Assembly: GCA_003342895.1 (NCBI GenBank)
Contig: PTFA01000035.1
Span: 62,001-126,000 of the forward strand
Length of the DNA stretch: 64,000 nucleotides
Direction: 5' to 3'
From: Casuarius casuarius
Taxonomy: Eukaryota > Chordata > Aves > Casuariiformes > Casuariidae
The notes beneath the pieces are model-generated. The model was given only the letters and a program-made list of their open reading frames with translations, was not told the origin of the DNA and ran no database searches. Of the stretch, positions 36,811 through 47,585 are shown piece by piece. Numbering within the stretch: the stretch's first letter is position 1; every line of letters starts with the position of its first letter. The position numbers were made by a program, and so were the translations under genes.

Positions 36811-39800
36811 TCTTCTTTGCTCAGTAGTTTCTTTCAGCTGGCTTAATACCCAAGAGTATTTCTTTGAACTAGGTGAAAAATACATGACAAACTATCAGAA
36901 ATTTCTTCACCCCATCATTGAATCTCCAGGCTTTTCCTGAAGGTTCTGCCACCTGTCTCTTACTCTGGTATAACTCTATGAGTGCTTCTTCTCACTTCTC
37001 CCGCCTTCTCCCTTTTTCTACCCTCTGTCTCACACATAGACAACTATACTCAAACAAACCATTTATCTCCAATGTTTGAAAGACTAGGTGGCCTTGAGTA
37101 GGCCTTTATTAAGAGTTGGATACCACAGCTTCCAATAAAGGACTTCTTTTTCTTCTATTTTTCACAATAAAGGATTGCTGCTACATCCACCAGTTTTAAC
37201 TGGCTTAATCTCACCTATAGTATGTATTTATACCCTGACATTTATAACTCAAGTATTCCAGTATGCCCTACTTTTATTTTCCCTTCCAAGCAAGCAAAAT
37301 AAGTCAGTCTGTGCCACATAATATAAAAGAGTGGCTGTTTTCCAGCTACTCACCTTTAACTCATCTGAGTTCTTTAAACTCCACCCTTTACATGGAGAAA
37401 ATCTGGGGGCAATAAGAATCCATCATTGTCTTCCTTTTCTTCCAGAAAACACTTCATTCTTTTCCTTTCCACATAGCTCCTCCTAACCATTTAGGAAATC
37501 CTTTAGACTTTCTTTCTGATGGAGTTCCTAGTCACCAGAAAGGACATTTTGCTACAAAAGATTGCCTTTGTTACTTCTTACTGTTAGTTTGTGCCCCCCT
37601 GCTAACATTATGTCCATGCATTTTCGTGGTACAAAATTGTTTAATTTTGCATTGACACATATTCTACCTCAGCTGTGTAGGCAGATGAGGTATACAAACA
37701 TACGTTAAGGTCTGAAATACTGTATCAAGCACTTCTCAAATAAAAAGTCCAAGCAATTTTGAACTGGATGCTTAAATGCTTAAACAGTTATTGAAAAGAG
37801 TCTTAACAAGTGCTGTCTGCATTTAACAGATGTTCAATTACACATTAGCGTGGATTGCCAAAATGCTGCTTAACTCAGTATCGATCACTATAAGAAAATG
37901 TGGTAACTTGTGATGGGGAAAAAAAAAAGAAAAAATATTTTTTCTTAGAGGAATTGACCAGGTACTTCATCTGATGAAGGTAATGCATATCCTGCTGCTT
38001 ATCTCTGACTAAAAGGTAGGCCAGCTCTCCACCCATACACCTGAGGGCAGAGTCATGCAAAATGGTGACAGAGGTGACAGAGGAGACCTTTAGACTCTCC
38101 CAGTTACAATTTCAAATCGTCTCCGTATGACAGAAAGCCTTCTTTTAGTAAAAGTCTAGCAAACGCTTATATTATATTAGAAGCAAGTAATTTCTTGAGC
38201 TCTTGTTCAAATAAGATGGGGAAAAAAAGGAAATTGGTAGATGTCAGCCTTACAAGCAAAAGGCGCACAAGTATTCTAAGGCCCCCCTTAAATTAAATTT
38301 AAAAAATTTTATCCACTCAGTGAGAAAAATCTGGCAAATAGTAAAAATGCTCCCTCATTCTCAAAATTTGTTAAATAAAACATAAGTTATTTTATGTAGG
38401 ATTTAATCCAGTGTTGTGACAAGAAGCAATGCACTTTACTCCAAGAGCTTAGTTGACATCATCAGTGGTCTTGCTATTATAAGAAACTCAAGCAAATCAA
38501 CTCTGGAGGAAAGAAAACAAAGCACATGACAAAATTTCCCTAACAAGTTTGTGTGTGGAAAATATGGAAAAAAAAACCCTTACAGTTAATAGGGGCTTTT
38601 TATTCCTTTATAGGGAAGACCCAGTGAGTAGGGTACCTAAGTGCTATAAATGAAAGATCAATTTGTTATTTACTGTGAGGTAACTATGTCGGTACTCTAT
38701 AGACTGCAGAATACCTGACAGTGAAGTGGGAAAAGACTAATTTATTAAATCCACTACATTCCAGAGAACAAGACTTTCTCCTACAGTAGTCCCCTAAGTG
38801 TATTACCTAAATACACTCTTAAATATTAATCTGGTACAGGTATTTCCACTCATTATTCATTCTTGTCAAATAGCTCCAGACTTAGAGTTCTGAAGTACAC
38901 CAGTCCACTTTTTATTTCTGTTCTGTGGATCTTCTAGGCATCCAGTTTCTCACAAGATTTGTAAGCAACAATTGTATTTATAAACTACAACATTTTTCTT
39001 CAATAATTATGCATACAGCAACTTCTCAACTATCTTGGAAGGCAGAAGTATTATATTTGGAAGCCTCATTTTCTAAATCTCTCCACCTTTCCTTCCGATC
39101 TGCACTTCACAGACATTTAACTCTGTCCTATTTCTCCTTTTCTCTCCCTGCTTCCCACAGCTTCCCACCAAGGTCCTTATCAGCAGAAGGTTCTTTTCCC
39201 ACAGCTCAGGCAGATCAGATTGTAACTTTTTTCCTCTGGTTCCTCCAGCACTTTCACACTCTGTAGTAACTGTTTATGTGATCTTAAAAGATTTCAGATT
39301 CTAAGCATAAGTTGGGAGTAGTGGAGTTCCTTTTAAAATGACATGAAGGCTACCTGGTAGCCACATACCAAAGCACTGATTAGAAAGAGATATATAAAAG
39401 GCTAATATTTGATGTTCTTTATCATCCTGATTAAGCATTTAAGAAGGCTTTACTCATTCTGAGGTCAATAGGACATAAACCCAAATTAACTATGTGCTTA
39501 AGGGCTCTAGCTCATCAAATTTTCCAGTGCTTCATTTGTAAGTCAAATTGCGGAGTGTACCTTTGCTCTGATGTCAGTCTACTTCTGATGGCAGTCTACT
39601 AGCATTAGAGAAATTAGGGTGGCAATCTTGAACTGATGAGATTTCAGTGTAATGAATTTCACATACTAGAAGGCAAAAACACCAAAGAATCTAAGTTTTC
39701 GTAAGTGCTCTATAGCAGAAGTGAAGAAGGCTGATGACAAAATTTATGCTTCAACAAATTAATTCAAATATGCAATACCATGTGAAAAATGAAAACTACG

Positions 39801-41790
39801 TAGGAATAGCTTGCACTGGCAAACACTCTTGACTCTAGTTACCTAAATACACTTACTACATTAGTAGTTTTGCTAGTCTGTTTTATCAAAGCTGGGGTAC
39901 AGCTAAATACAAAAGAACCATAAGCATCTTAACAGAAGCTTACTTGTTTCTTTGCTCTTGCTTATGTCCTTATTTCATTCTCCTCTTTATTGCATTTGAA
40001 TGGCAGCACAGTCAATTCTATACGCAGTCCTGGCATGGCCAAAAATGACAGAACGACGTTTTTCATTTGCTATATATTGTTTCTATTACCTTTTACTTTC
40101 TCTATGATGAGAGCATTATATATATGAGAATGCCAAAAGCCATCCAAATTCGGGGATAAATTTTACCACTGACATTCTCAGGTTGAAATCTCCCCAACTA
40201 CAAGTCTGATCTTCTTTTCACTGAGGTTTTACATCAATATAATTTAAGTGAGTAGATACTTCAGTTACTCCCCTGTACATTTTGAGTGAGAAAGTTCAAG
40301 TAAGAGAATCAGCTTGTTTAAATCCAAATTAGATATAAAAGAAGCACTTCAATAAATTAAATCACTACAGCCCTTGACCACTTCCCTGCTCAAACATAAA
40401 TGGAAAAGTTTCAGAATGTTTTTCATCATCCTTTCCTACTTTTTTTCACCTGTGTTCTATTTAAGCTGTTTTACAAGGTCACAAGAAGGACTGATCTTTA
40501 TAAGAATCTCAAACCATTTTTACTGACAAAGTTGTAGAGACTACGGGGATAGATCGAGGAGATTAAAACTCCCAAGTTCTTAAGTGTTTATTTGCCATGT
40601 GACTGATTCTGCTCAGTATTTCATGAAAATGAAGAAGGGAATGACTAATAACACTATCATCTGCTCAGAGTGTATTAAGGATATACCTCAGTTAACAGCT
40701 CCTTTAACTACTCTGAATGTTCTCCCTCCTGTATTCAAGCAGAATTGAGATTATTTGACAGTTGTGTAATATATTCCACAATATAGACACCTCTGTGAAT
40801 CAAGGCAGCCGAAGGAACAAGATGCTGAACAACATGCAGAAATGTCAGAGGGAAAATCTCCTCCACTCCTGCTGATCTGTTTGTGTGCTTTAAGAACAGT
40901 TTGCCATCATTACAAACACAATTGATACTACTGTACTGCAAATCATGCCTGACAGCACTACCTTCTTTATTACTATTTAAAAGTCTCGGTTGATCTCTAT
41001 TTATTTGGGAAATAATTCTCTTTAAATTTACTCTAGCTCTGCAGGCCTGTTTTGGAGAAGCCCAGACATCTGCCAGTGATAGTTGCACCTAGTGACCAAG
41101 GCTGCCCGGGGGGCAGACAATGTACTCATCTGAGTTATGGCTGCTCTCCAGAGCATCACTGGCAGCATTCCAACAAATTAAGCCTTCCCAGTCCCCATCC
41201 CTGGTTCACCTTTTCATAAAATCCATCTGGTAAAAACCCTATAATCTAATTGAGATTGAATGAATCTAACTGTTGTAAATATTTCTTTGTAATGACGCAG
41301 GTCACAATCCATTAGCCTTGTACCATTAGTTGCAGTGTTCAAAATTAGAGAACCTCACTTTTCACTTTAAAAACTAGCAACACTCAACCCCCGAAACACT
41401 TGAAGGATAGTAGAGATGTGCAAAATACACACACACTGAGATCTAAAATCCTATGGTATTCAGAATGCCCTTGGTATTTCTATACTTCTAATGACTACAT
41501 ATATAATTATGAGGGATATTATCTTCTACAGGTCTTATATTACTTAACAATAGTCAAGACTGCAGATGCCTCCTCTTTTGTGCTCTCTCTCCCACCCTTT
41601 TTGGGGGGATTTGGGGGGCTTTTTTGTTTTCATTTGAAATTTACAACAACTTACTGGGTTGATATTATCCATATTGAAAAAACATTCCCGTAACCACCGA
41701 GGAAGAACCGGAGCGCCAAACCCTCAACAGCTGGGGTACATTCTTTTCACTTCAAAAATTCTAGTACTTGGCTCAAACACAACCCTCTTC
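36811..41790. other. Unique AT-rich sequence, no gene supported
   Basis: A 117-codon open frame on the minus strand (40735-41088) begins directly after a TAG, has an unremarkable translation and could be chance. A short perfect hairpin CTGCCC-GGG-GGGCAG lies at 41102-41116. Two G6 runs separated by ATTT lie at about 41603-41618. Confidence 0.5.
39568..39601. repeat. Tandem duplication, 17 bp x 2
   Basis: CTGATGTCAGTCTACTT is followed directly by CTGATGGCAGTCTACTA. The copies differ at two positions, so this duplication is older than the exact ones at 8.0 and 17.4 kb. Confidence 0.85.
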
Positions 41791-41799
41791 CTCGAGAAT

Positions 41800-42055
41800 T
41801 ATGGAACAGGTTGTGTGACCGCAAGGCAGGCAAGGGAGGGTGGAGAGAGATGCTCAAGGCTCATAAGGGGTTAAACAGGATAGATTTAATAAAGGACTTG
41901 CAGTACAAGCTGCATGGGGAGCCCCAGGAATCATGTAGAGAGCTTGCTGAGGGGAGGCAGCCGGAGGCACGGGTCAGATACCCGGGTCGGACGCCCGGGC
42001 GGGACTCAACTAGTTGTTCCTAAGGGCCCCTTAAATCTACCAGAACTGTTTCCTT
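41800..42055. other. G+C-rich segment with compact CpG cluster
   Basis: A run from about 41958 to 42003 packs several CpGs into under 50 bases (ccggagg, cacggg, acccgggtcgg, acgcccgggcggg), in a genome context that is otherwise CpG-poor. It includes the palindromic words CCCGGG twice. An AATAAA lies just upstream at about 41887. The mix of AATAAA and CpG-rich sequence could suit a solo LTR or a small promoter, but I saw no terminal TG...CA repeat, primer-binding site or target duplication, so no class is assigned. Confidence 0.4.
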
Positions 42056-45000
42056 CTCTCAGCTGTGCTAACCTTGAGAAACCACTGTCCAGGAAGCAGC
42101 TAGACGTTGCTGACAAAAGGGAATACGCATGCCTGGACTTGATGGGAATTTGGTCAGTGAGTAGTTTCACACGCTGGGCCTGCCGCCACGTGCTCTGCCA
42201 GTCACTGACTCCTCGCCAGGTCTTCCTTAGGTGTTCTCACTACAGGTTGAACAAAGGAAGAAATATCCCTAAATTTCAAATGGTGAGCTAAAATCGCACA
42301 GGGTAGAGGCAGACAGATTAGACCAAAATTATACAGCAGGTGTCTGAAAGAGGCAGCTCTATTAAAGGGAAGCATGAAGTTAAACAAACAGGTGTATTTT
42401 GTACAGAGTTGCATTTGTACTTTGGGTGATCTTCCTTCCGGCAGAAATTAAAACTATGCAGCAAAACTACAGTAGTTACTGGCAGTCATTTACAAATTTT
42501 CAACAAATACAGTTCAAAACCTGTAACAAAGCAGCATTTCCCAGCCCTGCCTCATTGCTTTTTTGCGAACTACTGTGTTAGGATATTGCTGATTGAGTTC
42601 AAATGGTCAATGATTTTGCAGTCAGCTCTAGCTGAGGTGAGGAGCCACAAGATGTTCAAAGGTAAAACAGTGTGGCAAGGAAACAAAGGAAATTCACAGA
42701 AGAAACAGCCTGAAGCAACCCAAGATGTGCACACCTGGAGTAGGTAAAAAGCGGTTAATGCTAAGTGTGTAAGGAGATTAGCACAAGCTTCTGTTTTAAT
42801 ATTCACGTGCCTTGACCCTGGAGCATCAGCAAGTTCAAAATGTAGTCAGTGAGACCTCAGGTCTGAGATTTTAACAGTTCAAATACAAACTGAATAAGCA
42901 TTTAGCCTGACCTAGCCACAACATACAATGTGAATGTAAACAAAGCTAGGCCTCCACAATGCCAAAATCTGTCTCACTAGCTTCAGCATCCCTGTTTCTT
43001 ATTTAAACCATCCTCCATCCAATCCCGAAGAAGTGTGAATCTTGGAGGTTTATCTTTCCTGGGAGCTGTGTTGAATGATCTTTGTTAGTCAAATCACATG
43101 CTTGCTCAGGTGTCTTGAAATAAAAGGACAGAGACCGTTGCACCACAGACGGGTGCTGGCAACCCTACCTTCCTCTCTGGCTCAGGATATCAGGCATTTC
43201 TTTTCCTCTATTGTGTCCCAGAGGTTAAGATTTTCCTCACCTCTGGTAGCTTGCTTGTCTTTTTCAAGTTCACTTCCAGCCATTTTTACATGTGCTGATC
43301 TCTTCTGCGTCAACTTTTAGCTGCAAGTTTTAAAAACTGTCTCCTGCTACCATAGTTCCAGCGTTATCTGCAACCAGATACTGCCAGCTCTTAGTATTTC
43401 GTGCCAAACAAATTTGTCCCTGTGACTTTCGCTATCTCTGAGGCCACAATCACCACCTGAACCAGATTATCAAAGATCTTTAAACAGTGTAGAAGAAGCC
43501 AGCTAATTTTAGCTGAAACGCGCGCAAATACCCATACTAGCTCTTCAACCAGCAGGACAGAATAATCTCTGGCAGCCAGGCATGCTCAGCAGGGTAGCTC
43601 CTTCCCCTGGCACAGCGGTAGTGTTCACTCATTTGACCCAGAGAAGAAGTTAACTCCTTCAGTCGATCAGAATACAAAACGCAACAGAGATGCATACTCC
43701 TAACAAAAATGCAACGGTGGCCTGGGAAAGGCTTCCAGTTATTTAGTCTCCATTCTGCCACTCTTGTTGGCCCTTCATACTCTTTTATTTTTGTAAGGGT
43801 GTATTACAGAGAAGGCTGCTACAAATGCTCGCTGAGAGGCAGAGTCCGGCTTTCCGTGCTAGCTTTATAGAACAACACATTCAACAAACAGCACTAGATC
43901 TGCTGTAAAACCAAACAAACACCAAACAAATGTCATTGAATAAATTACCTGTTGATTAATCTATTTGACAAATACTACCAAGACAGCCATAATAATTATT
44001 TACAAAGGGAAGGGAGGAGGGAGAAGAAAAGAAAAATGAGACTGTTCTGAGACAGACGAACCTTGAGCCCATTCCTCACAAGTCTGCCGATCCTGAGGAA
44101 GTAGCCTGGGATTTCAGTCAAAGAGCAAAAAGGTCTTCGCATTGCAACAACAAAGCATCAGCAATGGTTTCAAACAGGGAGGCAAACTCCAATTCCTACG
44201 GCACCTGGAGGCTCCGGTCACCAGTCGACCATTTCCTGCGCAGAAGAGCAGCAGAAAAGCATTAGGATTAACCTAACCTGCCTACATGGTTGAGATTAAG
44301 TCCTTTTACTGGCCATGAAGGGACAGCACAGGGACAGCAGCACGTCACGGAGGTGCCCAGGCAGCTCCCTTTGGCTCCCGTGATGCCATCAGTTGCACAC
44401 GGAAGTGCAGCTGCAGCCCAACAGGGATGATCACCGGCCTCCTAGAGGCCCCAGGACAGGTTTGCAGGGCCCAGCTGACGTATGGAGACCTCTGCTAAGC
44501 GTTGTCTGCTGCTGTGGTTTAAGGCAAATAAATTTGCTGCTTCTGTGTGTAGCTGCACTGACCAAAGGGTGTAACACTGACTGTGTCCGTGACGCCACGC
44601 TCACGCGTGCTGAGCTTACCTGGCACACGGTCCTCCTGGGTTTTCGCTAACCGAGCACATTATGCGATGCTTCAGTAAGAGTCAGCACTTCTCCGTCCAC
44701 TCCTTTTTCCAGAAAACCTATTTTAAATGCCTGAAATTCCAGGCAATATCCTTGTCTGTAGAAGAAAGCAAAATCCTGAATACTGACAGAACTGTCTTTT
44801 CCTTCCCTCATCTACGGCAGTTAGAAGATGTTGCCACCAGCACAATTTCTGTGTAGCGCAGATAAATGACGGAGAACTCAGAGATGTTTGTGTATTTGTT
44901 GGCATGCTTCTCCACCCTGCGTGGTTCTTGTAGGCTGTGTTCTTTAGGATGTTAACATTAGCAAAAGGCTTTTCATCTCAAAGCCCGATTTCCCTCAGGA

Positions 45001-46122
45001 CAGGTTATAGTTTTTTTTTTAAAAAAAAAAAAAAACAAAAAAAACCTTCTAACTTAGTTCTCATTTTACCAACACTGATAAGTTGCAGTCAGATGTAATT
45101 TTTTTTTTTCAGAATGTCATTTCTAAGTACAATCAAATTATTTCCAAGACTGAATTGATGCTTAAACTAAATATATTTTCCTCCAGAGAACTGGAATAAA
45201 TACTTATTTACACTTCAGCTCTCTGATGGGTTGTTTTAAAGAATGACTGCTTATTTTTGTGTTCAATTGAACAAGAGACTAAAAGTTCTGCATGGGTTGG
45301 GTGGCAATTTTTCAAAACAAATTTGGATCACTAATTTCTTTTGGAATTGGAAAAATCAACATGCCATGCAGAACTCAGCTGGAGAGTCACTTAGTTCAAT
45401 TCAGTTTTATTAAGCAAAAATGAAAAAATATCAATTTGCTCTCAGACTGCATTTCAAATCTGAGTTGTAAGTAAACAAGTAAACAAACACAAATTGATTA
45501 CACTTTTTTGGGAGGGGGTATATACAGTCTGCTACTTTACCTCATTCTAATAGCACAATCATTCACACAACTAGCAAACTTGCCCAAATTTTGAGAACAC
45601 TTTTGAGACCACTCATGCTTTCCCAGGACATTTTTGTATGACAAGGCAAAGTATGTAAAATCCCAGCCCTTTGGAGGTCAGCGGGAATTCTGCCCAATAA
45701 TATTTAATCCGATCCCTTTTTCTTAAAAGAGGAAGTTTGATTTTTACCTGCACCCAACATATTAAGGCTACAACTAAGAACAACTCACACTCACTGCTCA
45801 AGTAGCAAAATACTGTCTGGAAATGGGTGTCTCTTTATATATTTCCTGTCAGAGGGCCTGGAAGACTAACCCAGCTGCCCTTCTGTCCTTTGGCTAAACT
45901 GAACACTAAAATCCTATTTGTTCTGAAAGTGATTACTATGCCATTCTCTCTGCTTTCCCCCATCAGGCTGCAATTAACACTGACCAGCTAAAGAACCTGG
46001 CTTTTGCTTAACTTGGCTATTTATTTTCATTGCTCTGTTCAACATACATACAAACAAACTTTTTCTGCCTTCTTGACTTGTTTTGTAACCAAAGCATGCA
46101 ATGGGTTGTTATGTTTGGAAAG
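42056..46122. other. Mixed unique sequence, G+C-richer at 44.2-44.65 kb
   Basis: The part at 44190-44650 is G+C-richer with scattered CpGs (gtcacgg, gatcaccgg, gtccgtgacgccacgctcacgcg) and gives overlapping open frames on both strands. No exon with supported splice sites was found. The rest is AT-rich. The T/A inverted tract at 45011-45044 is listed separately. Confidence 0.45.
45011..45044. repeat. T10-A15 inverted homopolymer tract
   Basis: Ten T are followed without a gap by fifteen A, then C and eight more A. The T and A runs are complementary and can fold back on themselves. The junction could come from two poly(A) tails inserted tail to tail, or from an inverted slippage event. Confidence 0.9.
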
Positions 46123-46644
46123 CTATTGTAGCATAACACTTGTAAGGTAGAAGTCTTGAATTTCCTTAGGTATTAGCAGATAAGCTTGTTGATCCCACAA
46201 AAAAAATGCAAAATTCTCGAATATTTCTACAGAATGGAGTCTGGCAGTGCCAAATTCTTGCAAGGAACTTGCTGAAACACCCAACCAAAATTTGCTAATA
46301 TGTTCTGGCTGTGTAAAGCCATAACACTGAGCGCGATGAAAAGGGACATCAGAAGAGGCAAACAGGTCCCATTTCTGATGAAAGTTTATGGTGGTGTCAC
46401 CAACAACAGGGGACTGCAAGTCCACATGAGAGCTGAAATACATATCTAGCTGATGGAAGAAGCCTGACGGAGCAGGTGGGGAAGAAATACTTCTGTGGTT
46501 TAAAGGAGGAACCGGGAGGAGATCAAGATGTGCCGTGGACACAAGAAGGTATTCTGCAGTGCTGTCTGGTAAGAGGCAGAGCTTACAATCACTGCTTTTA
46601 ATTCCCTCCAGACTCCATTGAGCTAACAGAGGTATCTCCTCAGT
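46123..46644 (-). CDS. Candidate exon or decayed gene piece: longest open frame in the window, unidentified
   Basis: On the minus strand the frame is open for 173 codons from just after a TAA (46645-46647) to a TAG at 46123. It is longer than an ATG- or GTG-limited reading suggests, because it stays open upstream of the GTG at 46542. In the AT-rich composition of the window this is more than I would expect by chance, though not by a huge margin. The translation looks like a globular protein, not low complexity: EEIPLLAQWSLEGIK near the start, a Pro/Ser-rich LLPVPPLNHRSISSPPAPSG linker, then aromatic-rich sequence with Phe, Trp and His. A pyrimidine-rich TTTTTTTCTCTGAG lies just upstream, with AG acceptors at about 46638 and 46649. 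A second acceptor-like GCACTGCAG is at about 46557. No donor was obvious before the stop, so it would be a terminal exon. I could not match it to a family. It could also be a pseudogene or chance. Confidence 0.4.
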   Translation of the reverse strand, partial: TEEIPLLAQWSLEGIKSSDCKLCLLPDSTAEYLLVSTAHLDLLPVPPLNHRSISSPPAPSGFFHQLDMYFSSHVDLQSPVVGDTTINFHQKWDLFASSDVPFHRAQCYGFTQPEHISKFWLGVSASSLQEFGTARLHSVEIFENFAFFLWDQQAYLLIPKEIQDFYLTSVMLQ

Positions 46645-47180
46645 TTATACTCAGAGAAAAAAATCAAACATAGTTTCTTTAAGAGCCTTCCAACTCTCTC
46701 TTACATCCAATTTTCTTCTTCTTGCCTGGATCATCCACAGCAGAGATAACAGGTGTGTGCAGAATTGGATTGCTTATCAGAACGGCACTCAAACAGACTT
46801 CACATCATTCTGGAATGGATTTATTTACTTACAGCCCTCATAAATATGTATCATAGCTTGAAAATGCTATTTTTCTTTAGCCACACTCACTCAGATTCCA
46901 GGTATGTGGTTATACAAAAATGAAGCGTTATACTAATCTCCCGATTTCTGGGATCAGATTTGACCTTTTTGCCCCGGCTGGAAAGATTCCATTGTATATA
47001 CCCATTCTTTCTGCAACGCTTATTCAAAACATGTTGAATGTTGCTTTGCAAACTGTCCCTTTGAAGTTCTGTAGGACATCTGGCATTCAAGTGACACTGT
47101 ATGGATACTAATTACTGCAGTCTAGATTTAAAATCATCTGGCATTAGCATTTTCCTACAAATTTCCCGCCTCATCTGTAT

Positions 47181-47585
47181 CATAGAATTGTAGAATAATT
47201 TAAGATGGAAGGGAGCTTTGTAGGTCATGTAATCCAGCTGTAAAACACACACATGTCAGGGCCAACTCCAAAGTCAGATTAGGTCACTGAGGGCCTTGTC
47301 ATGTTAAGTTTTGAATATCTTCAAGGACGGAGACAAAAAGCCTCTCTGAGCAACCTGTTCCAACATTTGACCACCTTCATTTCCTTACATCTAATGAGAA
47401 CTTCCCAGGCTGACAGGTTTGTCCTTTGGCTCTCAACCTTTCATTGCTCACCTCCAAGAAGAGTCTGGTTCCATCTTCTCTATAACCTCCTATGGGCAGT
47501 TGAAGACAGCAATCAGATTCCCTCCCCTGCCCACCCTTTGCCTTCTCTTCTCCAGGCCAAAGAAGCATTTTTGTGCACTTAGTCT
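47181..47585 (-). mobile_element. CR1 LINE 3' fragment, about 400 bp
   Basis: The plus strand starts with tcatagaattgtagaat, the reverse complement of the CR1 3' end with its ATTCTATGA-type terminal repeat. It then follows the CR1 tail in order: a ggaaggga block, aatccagctg, agggccaactc, ttgaatatcttcaaggacgg, gagcaacctgttccaacatt, gaccaccttcat, ttccttacatctaat, and near the end ccttctcttctccaggccaa. The element is therefore on the minus strand and 5'-truncated, as most CR1 insertions are. It is much better preserved than the copy at 36-160 and clearly a different, younger event than the relic at 30.8-32.5 kb. It sits about 530 bases from the candidate exon at 46.1-46.6 kb. Confidence 0.9.

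Noticed and set aside
40735..41088. 117-codon minus-strand open frame
   Set aside because: Begins right after a TAG, has no recognised motif, and several frames of this size are expected by chance.
41887..41892. AATAAA as a polyadenylation signal of a gene ending here
   Set aside because: No coding exon upstream on the plus strand; single AATAAA words are common in AT-rich DNA.
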